From Porphyra umbilicalis (Eukaryota; Rhodophyta; Bangiophyceae; Bangiales; Bangiaceae), in assembly GCA_002049455.2 (NCBI GenBank), contig KV918771.1, positions 1 to 64,000 on the forward strand: a stretch of 64,000 bases of DNA, given 5' to 3'. The stretch's first letter is position 1. Every line of letters starts with the position of its first letter. The notes under the pieces were generated by a model that did not search any database, was not told where the DNA came from, and saw nothing but the letters and a program-made list of their open reading frames with translations. Made by a program: the position numbers and the translations under genes. Of this stretch, positions 41,173-51,201 are shown piece by piece.

Positions 41173-41347
41173 GAACAGGGCCCACAGGCGGGTATTAAGG
41201 AGTTGTCAGCCAAGCACGCGTCGGGAGAGGCTCTTTCCATGGAGGCCAGTCGAGAATTTTCTCGTACCCCGCGCCGCCTGCCCCCGTGCAGTGATGTGTC
41301 AGTCCTTCAGAAAACACGCATGTCTCATTTTCGGGACACGCACCATA

Positions 41348-42062
41348 ACGTGGTGCCCTTTTCTTCGTGCACAAATTGTCAGCACATGCCTGCTCTAGTA
41401 TCTGTGCATTTGATTGGGCCGCGTGATTGTCACCTGTCGAAGTTACAAGGAATATCACTTTCCCCCATGACACGTCAGGATGTGCCGCCTCTGCTAACAC
41501 TGTCAGGGGCTGTTCTGGAAGCACAGTGGGACCGAGTGGGTCACATTACATTATCGGACCGTTGCAGAAGGCCAGTGGGCCGAGAAAAAAAGAAAAAACC
41601 GCCATGTCTCATTTTTGGGACACGCACCTCATCGTGGACCTCTGAGTCACGACTGTGGTCCGAATTGATCTCGATTGTCGGCATAGCCAATGGTAATTCA
41701 GGACCGCGTGATCATGTCATCCGCAGTCCATTTCCGAGGTGGGCATCCCGTTCCGAGTCCTTGCCTGCACGCCTGTTCCCGTCGTAGCCGTGTGAGCCTT
41801 GAGCCTGGCCATAGCTGTGGGGCGCGCGACTCTGCATGCTTTCACAGACGAGCGTTCTACCGTCCGCTCCCTCCCGAGAGCTGTTGTCGGCTGGAGCAAC
41901 CAACCAGCGTGAATTCCCGAATCGAGGCGGCGTGGGGTGATACACAGTCTAGCATCAGCGCGCGGAACGTGACGGCGCGACGACGGTCGGTCACCGCGCG
42001 GAGACTACTGCGACGGGGCCTGGCTGTGACGGGCTGCGGCGGGGTGAGACAGTCCGTCTACA
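41348..42062. other. Intergenic with MITE fragment
   Basis: Positions 41582-41630 are an inverted copy of 35025-35073, followed by GTGGACCTCTGAG, so part of a related MITE ends here. The rest is ordinary sequence upstream of the zinc-knuckle frame at 42063. No promoter element is obvious. Confidence 0.5.
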
Positions 42063-42590
42063 ATGAAGTGCGGAATCTGCCAGTACGTCAACCCTCCTGA
42101 AACGCCGAAGCACAATGCCCGCACATGCCCTTTGAAGCAGGTGCAGTGCCGGCGGACGCTGCCTGAGGACCATCGATTTTTTGAGCAAGGGCAGTGCGTC
42201 AGCGCGGCCTGCGTCCACAAGCAGAGGTGCAACACCTGTGGTCTGCAAGGCCACCTGTACGGCACCCAGGCTCTGAACGTCGCGCGGTGGAAATTCAATT
42301 CGAAGGGGCGCCTCATCCGCCAGCAGACGAAACAGCCGCTCTCCAAGGACGACTTTGTACGCCCTCTACTGACGGACATCTCCATCCAGAGCATGGTGGA
42401 CAACTCCGTGAGTTTCTTCACCACCGCCGCGGAGGCGGCCCACAGCCGGCGCGTCGCGACCTCCCGCCTTCATGCCAACACTCACATTGAGCGCCTAGAC
42501 ATTGACGAGACCGAACGCGTAATGGAGGGGTTGGGCAGTGACGCGGCGGTGCTCAAGGCGGAGAACAAGAAGGTTTTTAAGGCCCTTTAA
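42063..42590 (+). CDS. Zinc-knuckle protein, first segment of stop-punctuated frame
   Basis: 175 residues from ATG 42063 to TAA 42588-42590. The N terminus is a Cys/His cluster of C-x2-C-x10-H-x4-C form (KCGICQYVNPP ending KHNARTCP), resembling zinc knuckles with the HN-R-TC ending seen in MULE/SWIM-type and gag-like proteins. A second CNTCGLQGHLYG cluster lies near residue 56. The C half is helical (TTAAEAAHSRRVATSR, ERVMEGLGSDAAVLK). A TGA at 42045 closes the frame upstream, supporting the start. The same frame reopens after two codons. Nucleic-acid binding is likely; the family is not recognised. Confidence 0.6.
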   Translation: MKCGICQYVNPPETPKHNARTCPLKQVQCRRTLPEDHRFFEQGQCVSAACVHKQRCNTCGLQGHLYGTQALNVARWKFNSKGRLIRQQTKQPLSKDDFVRPLLTDISIQSMVDNSVSFFTTAAEAAHSRRVATSRLHANTHIERLDIDETERVMEGLGSDAAVLKAENKKVFKAL

Positions 42591-42596
42591 TCCAAC

Positions 42597-42890
42597 ATGC
42601 ATCTCGGCGCGGCTGCCGCCAACCGCCTGGCCGCATCGGCCGCCGAGAGCAGCATGGACGACTCGACGCCACCGCCCTCCGACCATGAACAGGAGGACGA
42701 GGACATGCCCCACTCGTCGGAGGACAACAAGGCGGCAGTGGCGGCGGGCGTCAGAGCCGGCAGCCGCACACGCAGACGCGGCGGCGGCGGCGGCGGCGGC
42801 GGGGGCGGCGGCGGGAGCGGAAAGAGAGCGCTCGCTGACAGCTCGGGCATGCTGAAGTCGGTGCGCGTGCACCACGCCACGCACCACTAA
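42597..42890 (+). CDS. Acidic/Gly-rich segment, second part of the same frame
   Basis: 97 residues from ATG 42597, six bases after the previous stop and in the same frame, to TAA 42888-42890. Acidic and Ser-rich (SMDDSTPPPSDHEQEDED), then Arg and a run of 12 Gly, then SGKRALADSSGMLKS. It could be a separate small ORF or a continuation after readthrough or mutation. Confidence 0.4.
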   Translation: MHLGAAAANRLAASAAESSMDDSTPPPSDHEQEDEDMPHSSEDNKAAVAAGVRAGSRTRRRGGGGGGGGGGGGSGKRALADSSGMLKSVRVHHATHH

Positions 42891-42893
42891 ACG

Positions 42894-43058
42894 ATGGACC
42901 GGTATGCGGCGGCAGTGGCCAAGAGCCAGCGACCGTCACCGGCGGCGAAAGGCCGCGCCAAGGGGAAGGGGAAGGGGAAGGGCAAGGGAAGGAAGGGCGC
43001 GGACGCCATGCTGACCATCGATGTTGATGATTCGGACAGCGCGCACGCATTGGGGTAG
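42894..43058 (+). CDS. Lys/Gly-rich segment, third part of the same frame
   Basis: 54 residues from ATG 42894, three bases after the previous stop, to TAG 43056-43058. It has a basic KGRAKGKGKGKGKGRKG patch, like a nuclear or nucleic-acid-binding tail, then LTIDVDDSDSAHALG. Confidence 0.4.
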   Translation: MDRYAAAVAKSQRPSPAAKGRAKGKGKGKGKGRKGADAMLTIDVDDSDSAHALG

Positions 43059-43748
43059 GCCGCGGTGGCCGCACACGACAGGTGGCCGGCGGGGACGCGT
43101 GCCCGGTTCACCACTCTTCTTCAGGAGTCTTTCTCGCCGCGATTCGGCGGAACTCCCCCGGTGCTCGTAGCGCATGCCGTTGTCTCAGAGCTGTACCAGT
43201 GCCCATTTGAAGACTTGGACACTGACGTGGCGGGCGCCATGGTGAAGGGGACGTCCGACGCGCAGGTGCGCGGGTATGTGATTTACTCCGGCCCGCTGAT
43301 GCCAGCGCTTGTCTCAGAGTGGCTTTGTTCGGCCATGAGCCCGGCTCTGCGCTTGGCGACGCTGCTAAGCATAGCTTTGGCAATCCAGCGCGTGGTGAAC
43401 AAGGCCATGGACGCGGCAGGCGCGTCTAAGGATGGCGTCGCATCCGCGGCCGCCTCGGTAGCCGCGGCAGCCGCGGCAGCGTCGGCAACCGGGCAGCGTC
43501 GGCAGCCCCGACACCCTCGGCACACCAGGAGGTGGCTGCCATCCACCGTGCTGAACCATGCCGTGAGAAAGGAGCCGCTGCAGGTCCTCGCCACAGCGGT
43601 GGGCCAGCAACTGCTGGCCCACGACACATCGGCGGGGAACCGGTGGTTCTCCCCCGGCCAGTCACACCGGGCGCCCCTGTCGTTGCCGCCGGTGCCACTG
43701 GTGCGGCTGTGGTCTTGGAGGCACAATCGGCCCCGTCGACGCTGGTAG
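43059..43748 (+). pseudogene. Globular and Ala-rich segment, fourth part of the same frame
   Basis: The frame continues open directly after the TAG with no ATG at its head: RARFTTLLQESFSPRFG, VLVAHAVVSELYQCPFED, LVSEWLCSAMSPALRLATLL, then a run of Ala. It looks like coding sequence of normal complexity to about residue 125 and is degraded afterwards. Lacking a start, it is either the C-terminal part of a gene that began at 42063 or an internal exon. Confidence 0.45.
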
Positions 43749-44088
43749 CCTTGTCCACGGCGGCGGGCTTGCTGGCAGGCTCGGCCGCACGCATCGCCCC
43801 GAGGCCCACTGCTCCGATCGCCTCGTCTGCGGCCGGTGGCATTGAGGAGGCTGGTGCTGTAATACTTTCCCTGGATGCAACAGGGCGAGGGCAGGGGCCG
43901 TAAGCAGCCGAAAACACGCTATGAGGGGCTGATATGCACTTGCCTGAGGTGGTCGGCGCCGTGAAGATCATGGCCGACATGCACTTGTCTGAGGTGGTCG
44001 ACAGTGTGACGGTTATGGCCAGGATCATTGTAGTTTTTAGCATCTGTAGACGATGGGGCCATTGTGGCCAGTCCACCTTTCGTATTGG
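43749..44088. other. Intergenic, no gene recognised
   Basis: Contains TGCACTTG(C/T)CTGAGGTGGTCG twice (about 43935 and 43980), a short direct repeat. Nothing else recognised. Confidence 0.4.
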
Positions 44089-45100
44089 CGGCGCCACAGC
44101 CAGTGAGCGGCAATGGAGGAACCACGGTGTTTGGGTGGGGGCGCGCTTGCGAGGGGGGGAACCGCCGTAGGCCATCAACAGTGGAGTCTCCTTGGTGGCT
44201 GCCAGTGAAAAACCGGCGGCACCACTACCATTCAACTGCCTTGGAGGAGTCCTGGTGTCTGGGCGCGGCGTGCAGGCGAGAGTCAAAACCGCCGTCCGCC
44301 AGAGACGAGAGCGTTGGGTCGCTTCGGCGACTGTCCGTGGCACGCCGGCAGCGCCACTGGCAGTCAGCGGCTAAGGGGGAGTCTCCTTGCTTGGGCGGGG
44401 GCCTGCAGGTCGAAGGAGGAAAAGCCTTTGCCCGCGAGGAGACGATGGGGTCGCATGAGCGGCTGTTGGCCGCACACTGGCGGCGTCACTGCCATCAGCA
44501 ATGGCTGTCCTCGGGCTTCTGTCCCGTCAGTGTCCCGCAGTGACGTCGCCCTCCCACAGGGCTCTGCCTTCCGTCGCTTCCAGGTGCCTCGCCCAGGATG
44601 GGCTCCCCCACGCTAAGTACCCCTCACGCGTCGGCGCTGCTGCTGGTTGAGTCCTTTGTCCAAACCGCGGCTCCGCCATTCACCCAGGCCCCGACCGCTT
44701 CCGGCGTGGTTGGCGCCCACAGTCCCGATGGTGCCTTCCCCGCCGGCCGCCGCCAGGCGCGCGGAGCTCCGTGGCTGGAGGGCGCACCCTTGCCGCAAAT
44801 GTGCCACCCATCCATAGGGACATGGTGCGTCCCATGGGCCCGGGCATTTCAGGCCCTGTGCCCAGAACACTCCCGGTGTCTGGGTGGGGGCGCGTGGTGA
44901 GATAGAGAACCGCCGTTGGCCTGCGGTGAGATAGTAAGGTCCATTTTTTGGCTGTTGGCGGCACTCTGGCGGCAAAGTGGCGGCGTCACTGCCTGTCAGA
45001 GGCCATGGGAGAATGCCGGTGTCTGGGCCGGGACGGGGGGGGCGTGCGGGCGGGAGGCAGAACCGCCTCCGCCAGTGCCTCGGCAACGGGGTCGCTCTAG
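44089..45100. repeat. Decayed tandem repeat (~130 bp unit)
   Basis: A GGCGGCGCCAC or GGCGGCGTCACTGCC segment recurs near 44089, 44217, 44344, 44481 and 44970. Each is followed 30-45 bases later by a GGTGTCTGGGTGGGGGCG-like segment (44128, 44250, 44376, 44874, 45014). Spacing of the first three is 127-128 bases. Units are heavily diverged and interrupted between 44520 and 44860. Confidence 0.65.
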
Positions 45101-45944
45101 CGCCTGTCGCTATGAAATCGGCGGCCGAGAGGGGCGCTGCTGGGTGGAGTGAGCGAGAGTGTGAGGGAGAAAAATCCCCCGTCTTGCTCAGTGTAGTGCT
45201 TTTGAGCCGGCGGCGTCCGCAGCAATGGCCAAGTCGAGTAGGGACTTGGTCGGAAAAACGTGTGCTCATGCCGGCCCCGCACGGCGTTTGCCAATGCAAG
45301 GGCCAGCCACACGCTCGCAACGTGTGCATCGGAAAAACGTGTCTGCCCTGGCGATCCAGGAGGCGGCACGCGGTACCGCTCAAGCAGCCTGCAGTTTCGA
45401 TTGGGAGTGGGATGGCGGATATCCACATGGAGCAGTATCAGAGATCGACTGACTGATTTTCAGTGGTTGGCACAATTCGCCGATGTGTCTCAATCACGCA
45501 GTGCATGGGCAGATCGTCGCGGTGCGAAGGTGGCCCTTCCGCCTTATTCTTTGATGAGCACCGCCCACCGACGGTTGTGCCGACCCCTCGGCCGCCTGGC
45601 GTCCGTTGCGAGACTCTCCGACCGCACGCTAGCCCGTCTTTTTCCCAGCACCCGCCGGGTTCTTGGCTTTAGCGGCCAGTGTTTTTGTATTGCCCTCTGA
45701 GGGGGCGCGCTTGAGCGCCCTCTTCGGCCCCGCAACTGGTCACTTTGGTCATCGCTTGGCAACGACCGCTGATTCACGAGTCTGCTGTGCGTGAAGCGGC
45801 TGGAAAGGCGGCGGCCCCTGCAGGCTCCTCCAATCGTCGTAGCCTGCGTCTCGACGGCCGGACATGTTTGGAAGGGAAAGTTTTCTCAAATGCTCGGGCG
45901 GGGACTTGGAGGATTCGTAGTCAGCGAGGCCTCGCATACTCTTC
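45101..45944. other. Intergenic, no gene recognised
   Basis: Short frames on both strands without recognisable content. The sequence around 45700 (GGCGCGCTTGAGCGCCCTC) resembles the subterminal motifs of the 4673-5436 hAT MITE but has no terminal repeats. Confidence 0.4.
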
Positions 45945-48065
45945 ATGCGGACGGTCCAGTCTCGTAGCTGCTTGTTCTGGCCTCGTCTCCCCGTCAGAAC
46001 CATCTGGCGCGCTACGACGCCACCACCTAGCCGTCATGGGCAGGTATCGACCGCCGCGACGGGAGTCGCCGAGGTCTCCCACGATAACGAAATCGGAGAC
46101 GCCGTCGCCGACACCCCCTGCGCGGAGTCCAGCGCCCACGGCAACCGCCGGGGCAGTGCCACCGGTGCCAGAGCCGCCACATACACCGTCTCCGCCAGCA
46201 TCATTAAGGTCTCATGCGCCCACGCCGGCGACGACGACGACGCCGAAGTCTGCGCTGCCGCGTCCAATGTGGCTTCCACCGTCGTTACTTTCGGCGGCGC
46301 CCACGTTGGTGACGGCGCCGGTGCTGGCGCCATTGCCGCCAGTGTTGACGCCAGCACCGCCAGCGCCGAGGAAGGCGCCGTTGCCATCGCCGCCGCCTCC
46401 CACTTTGGAGACCACACCGACCCAGTTGTCATCGCTGCAGGCGCCCACATTGGCGACCAGACCGGTCCGGGCGCGATTGCAGACGGCACCGTTCCCATGG
46501 CCGACGGCGCCAACGTCGGCCACGACGCCTGTTCTGACATCTGTGCTGCCGGCGCCGCCGTCGTGGCCGCCGTTGGCCACGTTGGCGCCCACGCCGCTGT
46601 TAGCGCCAGCGCCGACGTCGTCGTCGCCATGGCAGGCCGCAGCGACGTTAGAAAAGACGTCGGTGCTGGCGCAAGAGCTGTCGGCGCCGTCTTTATGGAA
46701 GCCGACACTGACGTTGGAGACTACGCCGGTGTTGGCGCCGGCAGCGCCGGCGCCATGATCCAGGCCGCCGGCGCCCACGTCGGACACGACGCCGGTGTCG
46801 GCGCAAGAGACGTCGGCGCCGTAAACAGGGCAGCCGGCAGCGACGTTGGAGACGACGCCGGTGTGGGCGCCGGCGCCACCGGTGCCACTGTCGTGGCCGC
46901 CGGTGCCAACATTGGCGGGCACACCGGTGCTGGCGTTAGCGCCGCCGGCTTCATGGCCATGGCCTCTGGCACTTACGTTGGCGAGAACGCCAGTTCTGGT
47001 ACCAGCGCCACCAGCGCCGAGGGCATCGCCGCCGGCGCCCACGTCGGCATCCAGGCCGCTGCTGGTGCACTCGCCGCCGGCGCCTTTGCAATGGGTGACG
47101 AAACCCGCTTTGGTGACGACGACTGGGCTCAGTCAAGCGCCGCCGCCAATGTCTTCGTGGCGCAGGGCGCTCACGTTGGCGACGACGCCAGTGGCGATGC
47201 CAGAGCCGCCGCCGCCGCCTTCATGGGGTACGGAGCCCACGTTGGCGACCAGGGTGGAGGTTGCACCTGCGCCGCTGCCACGAGGGCCCCCACGTCCTCC
47301 GCTGCCGCCAACGTTGTCATGGCCGCCGGCACACACGCCGACGCCCATGCCAGCTCCACTACCAGCGCCGCCGCCCCCGCAAGCGTTGTCACCTCCTTTG
47401 TTTGTGACATCATCTTTACGGCCGCCGGTACGGGCGCCGACGCCCGAGCCCACGCCAGCGCCAGCGCGGCCGGATCCATTATCGCCGCCACCGTCGTCAT
47501 GGCCGTCGGCGCCCACGCCGGCGCCCACGTCGATGTCGGCGCCGGCCCGCCCGTCGCCAACGCCATCGCATTCCCCGCCGCATCTCCCGCCTCATCCTTC
47601 GCCGCATTCCCCGCCGCATCCACCGGCGCAGCCACCGTAGCCAGGGCCGGCGGCGGACACGCTGGCGGCCACGCCGGCGCTGGCGCAAGGGCCGCGCGCG
47701 CCGACGCTTTCGGCGCTAGTGGTACGTACCGCTACGCGACGGGCACCTCGACAGTCTCTTTTTGTCGATACGCACCGCCCAGGTGCGGCACGCATCCCAG
47801 TGCTGTCGCTCATCACCCCCCCGCCCTCACCAAGGGCGGCGTTGCCGCGTCCTCCTCCACCGCCGTCGCCGAATTCAGCTGCCTCTCGTTCGCCCTCATC
47901 ATTTCCCCCCCACGCTGCTGCGGCTTTCCTTGTTGCTCGAGATGCCGTTCGTTCTCGTGCTCGCCGCTGGGTCAGCATATCTCGAACACATCCCTTGGGT
48001 CGTTCTTCCAGGGAGGTCGAAAACGGCCTCCCAGTCCCTCCACGTGCCGTCGTCGGCATCCTTGA
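45945..48065 (+). CDS. Long frame through a 69-nt repeat; coding doubtful
   Basis: 706 codons from ATG 45945 without a stop, reading as about 20 copies of a 23-residue GAHVGDDAGVGAG-type unit. A second plus frame starts ATG 46036 as MGRYRPPRRESPRSP and reads the array as Pro/Thr-rich APTLATTPVLAPAP repeats, with stops at 46756 and about 46822. The second has a natural-looking Arg/Ser-rich N terminus before the repeat, and the first has the longer open frame. A structural, wall-type repetitive protein is possible in either frame, and so is non-coding minisatellite. Confidence 0.3.
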   Translation: MRTVQSRSCLFWPRLPVRTIWRATTPPPSRHGQVSTAATGVAEVSHDNEIGDAVADTPCAESSAHGNRRGSATGARAATYTVSASIIKVSCAHAGDDDDAEVCAAASNVASTVVTFGGAHVGDGAGAGAIAASVDASTASAEEGAVAIAAASHFGDHTDPVVIAAGAHIGDQTGPGAIADGTVPMADGANVGHDACSDICAAGAAVVAAVGHVGAHAAVSASADVVVAMAGRSDVRKDVGAGARAVGAVFMEADTDVGDYAGVGAGSAGAMIQAAGAHVGHDAGVGARDVGAVNRAAGSDVGDDAGVGAGATGATVVAAGANIGGHTGAGVSAAGFMAMASGTYVGENASSGTSATSAEGIAAGAHVGIQAAAGALAAGAFAMGDETRFGDDDWAQSSAAANVFVAQGAHVGDDASGDARAAAAAFMGYGAHVGDQGGGCTCAAATRAPTSSAAANVVMAAGTHADAHASSTTSAAAPASVVTSFVCDIIFTAAGTGADARAHASASAAGSIIAATVVMAVGAHAGAHVDVGAGPPVANAIAFPAASPASSFAAFPAASTGAATVARAGGGHAGGHAGAGARAARADAFGASGTYRYATGTSTVSFCRYAPPRCGTHPSAVAHHPPALTKGGVAASSSTAVAEFSCLSFALIISPPRCCGFPCCSRCRSFSCSPLGQHISNTSLGSFFQGGRKRPPSPSTCRRRHP
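46230..47620. repeat. 69-bp tandem repeat
   Basis: Roughly 20 diverged units, with CGACGCCGGTGT-like segments spaced 69 bases apart (about 46786, 46855, 46924) and others in multiples of three. Because the unit is 23 codons, all three plus frames and the minus frames stay largely open. Confidence 0.8.
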
Positions 48066-48425
48066 TTTTCCCTCTTCTGTTCGGACGCGGAGGAAGGCGG
48101 ATCGAGATAGGGCTTGGTGGACGCGAATGCTTTGGGCGAAAACGCGTCAGCAGGACCATGCAGCAGCCCGTGACGGCGCGGTTGGCCGGGCACCTCGCAC
48201 AGGCCTGGGCGATGGACCAGTGAGCGAAGGTTGGACGGACCGCGGGTCGTCGTCTGCCCGCAAGGGAAACGAGCCAGCAAGTGGCTGTTGTACGACGGCA
48301 AGGGAAAGCGCCCAGCGGGCCGCTGGTCCACGCACGACGCAGGACCGTCCCGGCTCCCCCAGGGTACGGTGCTCGGGGGCGGTGTCTGAAGGTTCCGGCG
48401 GGCCTCTAGACGCTCCAAGGAGCCC
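48066..48425. other. 5' flank of the ePHD gene
   Basis: No feature recognised. It includes the likely promoter and leader of the gene at 48426. Confidence 0.4.
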
Positions 48426-49409
48426 ATGCAGAGCAGTTGTGCGGAGTCTTCGGATGAGCCGCAGCAGGAGGATCCCACCTGTGACTGTTGTCCAAGGGTC
48501 AACCGCAATGAGGGGACATTGGAATCTCTGATGCTGGGCCCGTTCCACCGGGGGAGCAAGAAGATTCACGTGCATCATGTGTGTGCCATGTGGGCCCCCG
48601 AGGTCTTCCACGACCCCAACACTGATCAGCTGCAGACCGTGGTGTCCGCCTACACCCGCAGCCGTGGCTTGTTGTGCTGCGTGTGCCGGCCCAAAGGCGC
48701 CACGGACGGCTGCTACGTGGAGCAGTGCCCCAACGTGTACCATTACTGCTGTCTCTAGGGCAGTACCTTCCTCTCGCGCTTCTTCCCACAGGGAGGCGGG
48801 TCGCGCACAAGGCACGACGACTACTGTTCCGCCTTCTACCCCGGCCACGCGTCGCGCGCTTTCGACCACGTGTACCGGGATAACATGCGGGGTGATGCGG
48901 CGGTCTCGACGTTTTTGTCAGACCGCGCCGCGTCGGTGAACGCCGCACTAGAAGGAAACCACGAGGAGGGCATGACCTGTCCCGGCTACGTCGTCACGGG
49001 CATTCGCAAAAACGAGACGGAGACGATTTTCTGCCGTGCGTGGAGAGTGACCGCTGTGCCTGTGGACAGGTCGCAGGTGACCATCGTAACGCGGCCCTTC
49101 TGGAGGGTCCTTCGGCGCGGTGAGGCCGTTGTCGCCCAACAACTTCCACGCCGCGTGCCGCGCTCCGCTCTCGTTGTTGCGCTCCGGCCGATAGTGAGCT
49201 ACACGTCGGGCGCTGCCGCCGGTGGCGCACGTTGTGGCCTTGCGGGTACGGCTGCAATTGCAGCTGAACATGCGGGGGCCCCAAGGGCATTTCCGGCGGG
49301 CCCTAGCGTCTATTCTACCGCAATTGGGCAACAAATGATGCCCGGTCGGGCATCAAATGATGCACTCTCTCACAGGGCCAGAAAACGACGGTTCGAACCC
49401 CCCTGTTGA
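48426..49409 (+). pseudogene. Extended PHD (ePHD) finger protein with in-frame TAG
   Basis: From ATG 48426 the product has the full ligand order of an ePHD finger: CDCC near residue 19, KKIHVHHVCAMWAPEVF (the WVH-CA-WSPEV type segment), CCVC near residue 90, GATDGCYVEQCPNVYHYCC, and after the stop DDYC followed by PGH as the last ligands. TAG at 48756-48758 (codon 111) falls between the YHYCC and the final YC/H pair, inside the domain. The frame then continues open to 49409. Codons after 49308 belong to a MITE, so the original C terminus is lost too. ePHD fingers read chromatin or DNA in the nucleus. The break could be a true mutation, a sequence error or readthrough. Confidence 0.78.
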
Positions 49410-49600
49410 GGCATCTGGAGCACACCCCGTTTGTATCCATAGCATATTGGCTGGGATCTCCCTCAAGAGTAAAAAGGCATCGCTGAGTCCGTTTCTGCTG
49501 TCAAAAAGAGCGTCAAAGGTCGGGAAGAACGAAAACAAACGCTCCAAAAATGGGCATCATTTGATGCGATTCGCATCAAATGATGCTGCGGTAGAATAGA
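49309..49600. mobile_element. 292-bp MITE
   Basis: Perfect 14-bp terminal inverted repeats (TCTATTCTACCGCA), with imperfect 8-bp flanks CCCTAGCG at 49301 and CACTAGCA at 49601 (6 of 8 identical). Inside the ends are hairpin motifs GCATCAAATGATGC and GCATCATTTGATGC (49352, 49554, 49570). The 8-bp duplication would fit hAT, and the superfamily is otherwise unknown. It interrupts the 3' part of the ePHD gene. Confidence 0.8.
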
Positions 49601-51201
49601 CACTAGCACCGCCGCAGCCGACCACGGTGACGGCACTCCTTCCCGGCGGTCGCCAGTGCTTCTGCTCCGCAACATGCGACGCGCGCATGCATGTGATGTG
49701 CGGCGGTCCCTCCTGGCATTCCTTCCGTCGTTCCTGCACACGGCGGTCGTTGTACAGGTTTCGCACCGCACGCGTCCAAGTTCTCACCGTGCAACGATCC
49801 ACACAGAACGTGCGGCCAGAGCGCCTCTCACTAGTGGTGCAGAGCCAGCGTCTGTGCGCCTATTTGGTGCCATCCCGCGACCCGCTCCTGTACCCAGACA
49901 AGTGGAAGATAGGAGCGAGACCAAGCAGTGACATGAGATGTGGGGGCCGCGCCGTCGCAGTGAGGCCGGTCATCGGGCGCGCGCGCTTCCCCCCCCCTCC
50001 CGACCCGTCGTGTATTAGTCGCAACCGCAACTGTGGCCGACCCGCTCCCGCCGCCGTTAGGGCAGCAGCAGCGCCAGCAGCGGCCGTGCCGTGAGACATT
50101 CCGGCCCTGCGGCCGACACGGACGCGGTGAAAGGCGCCTGCGTCGTCCTTGGCAGATGGGGAGGCGTCACGGCGTTGGGAACGAGCGTCGCGGACGGCCG
50201 CGGTGGGTAAGGCCACCCAATCCCCTGCGTCGCGCGCCGGCCAGAGACACAGGCGGTCGCGGCGCAGCCTTCTTCAACCGCCCATGGTAGCCGCCGCCCT
50301 CTCAGCCGCCACCGCCGCCGCCGCCGCCGCCTCGGCTGCGGCCGCCTGCTCGCGACGCGACGGCGGCGCCCGTGCTTTGCCATTCCCCCTGGCGGCGGCA
50401 GGCCGCGGCGGGGCGAAAGTAGATCAGCGGCATCCTCGAGTTTTTTGGGTGGGGCAGGAGGTGGAGGGGGGCTCAGTGCCCGCGCCAAAACCTGTGATTA
50501 CGGCGGGGTGGGGGACTGGAGCTACAAGCGGGCGTAGGGAGTGTTTGGCTGAGTTAGACGATGCAGACGACGAGGGTTGGGGGACGCACTGGGAGATAGT
50601 AGTTACGCCGAGCCTGTCCGCTCGCGGATTGACTCTGCATCTTGCTCGGCCATTGAGGGGTAGACGCCTGGGGCCTGGGGGGGGGGCGGACAGGCGGACG
50701 GCGCGCGAACTGGCATCGGAGGGGGTACGATGATGGCGGGTGGCCACGTGCTCGCGGCCGTGCGCGATATCTGGCGGCGCATGAAGTGTGAAAAAGGAAT
50801 CTGTCTGTACTGCAGCCAGTGGCTTGGGCCGCGGTGCTGCTCCTCGTATGGCTGCACCACCCAGGGATCGTACCGGCTTGGTCAGCGTACAGGCAAAGCG
50901 AGCGGTGGCGCAGCGCCACAACTGTGCACGGGGAAGACGCCACCCTCAACCAACGGGGCGTCGCAGAACCTCCCCATCGTGGCGACGTCGGACCGCCACG
51001 ACGCCAGTGATTCCACACCCACACGCAACACACAGGTGCGCCAGTGCGGCCACGCGCCGCCACGGAAGCACCCCCGCGCAGGGTCCATACGACCGCCCGC
51101 CCTCGCCGCCATACACCACCAGACATCCCGGACGCCCTTCGAAGTCGGCCGCCACCTCGTCTGTTTGGTGGACGAATGGCAACCCCCCCGCTCCCATGGC
51201 A
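49601..51201. other. Uncertain frames between MITE and LTR element
   Basis: A plus frame from ATG 49627 contains a Cys/His cluster, CFCSATCDARMHVMCGG, which could be a continuation of the ePHD gene or a separate zinc-binding protein. Another plus frame from about 50730 has CEKGICLYCSQW and RCCSSYGC and runs open up to the LTR element at 51207. Neither is recognised, and both are surrounded by GC-rich stop-poor sequence, so I do not call genes. Confidence 0.4.

Larger units (their letters stand above)
34678..41345. mobile_element. Long inverted-repeat MITE, split by a DIRS element
   Basis: The left arm 34678-34850 and right arm 41173-41345 are inverted copies, both exactly 173 bp, starting TGGTGCGTGTCCC and each flanked by TA (34676-34677 and 41346-41347). 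The inverted match continues on the inner side: GTGGACCTCTCAGATAGC at 34852 has its partner at about 35075-35103, left of the DIRS element. So the right arm was cut by the 35104-41172 insertion. Without it the element would be about 600 bp with arms over 200 bp. TA targets suggest Tc1/mariner-type mobilisation. A 45-50 bp stretch from the interior (about 35025-35073) recurs inverted at 41582-41630, so a second, related fragment lies just to the right. Confidence 0.85.

Noticed and set aside
35027..41630. Second giant inverted-repeat element defined by the 49-bp motif copies
   Set aside because: The two copies interlock with, instead of enclosing, the better supported 34678-41345 element and lack matching flanks. 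Treated as a related MITE fragment.
49385..49405. tRNA-like B box GGTTCGAACC
   Set aside because: No T-arm stem, A box or acceptor pairing can be built on either strand. It lies inside a MITE.
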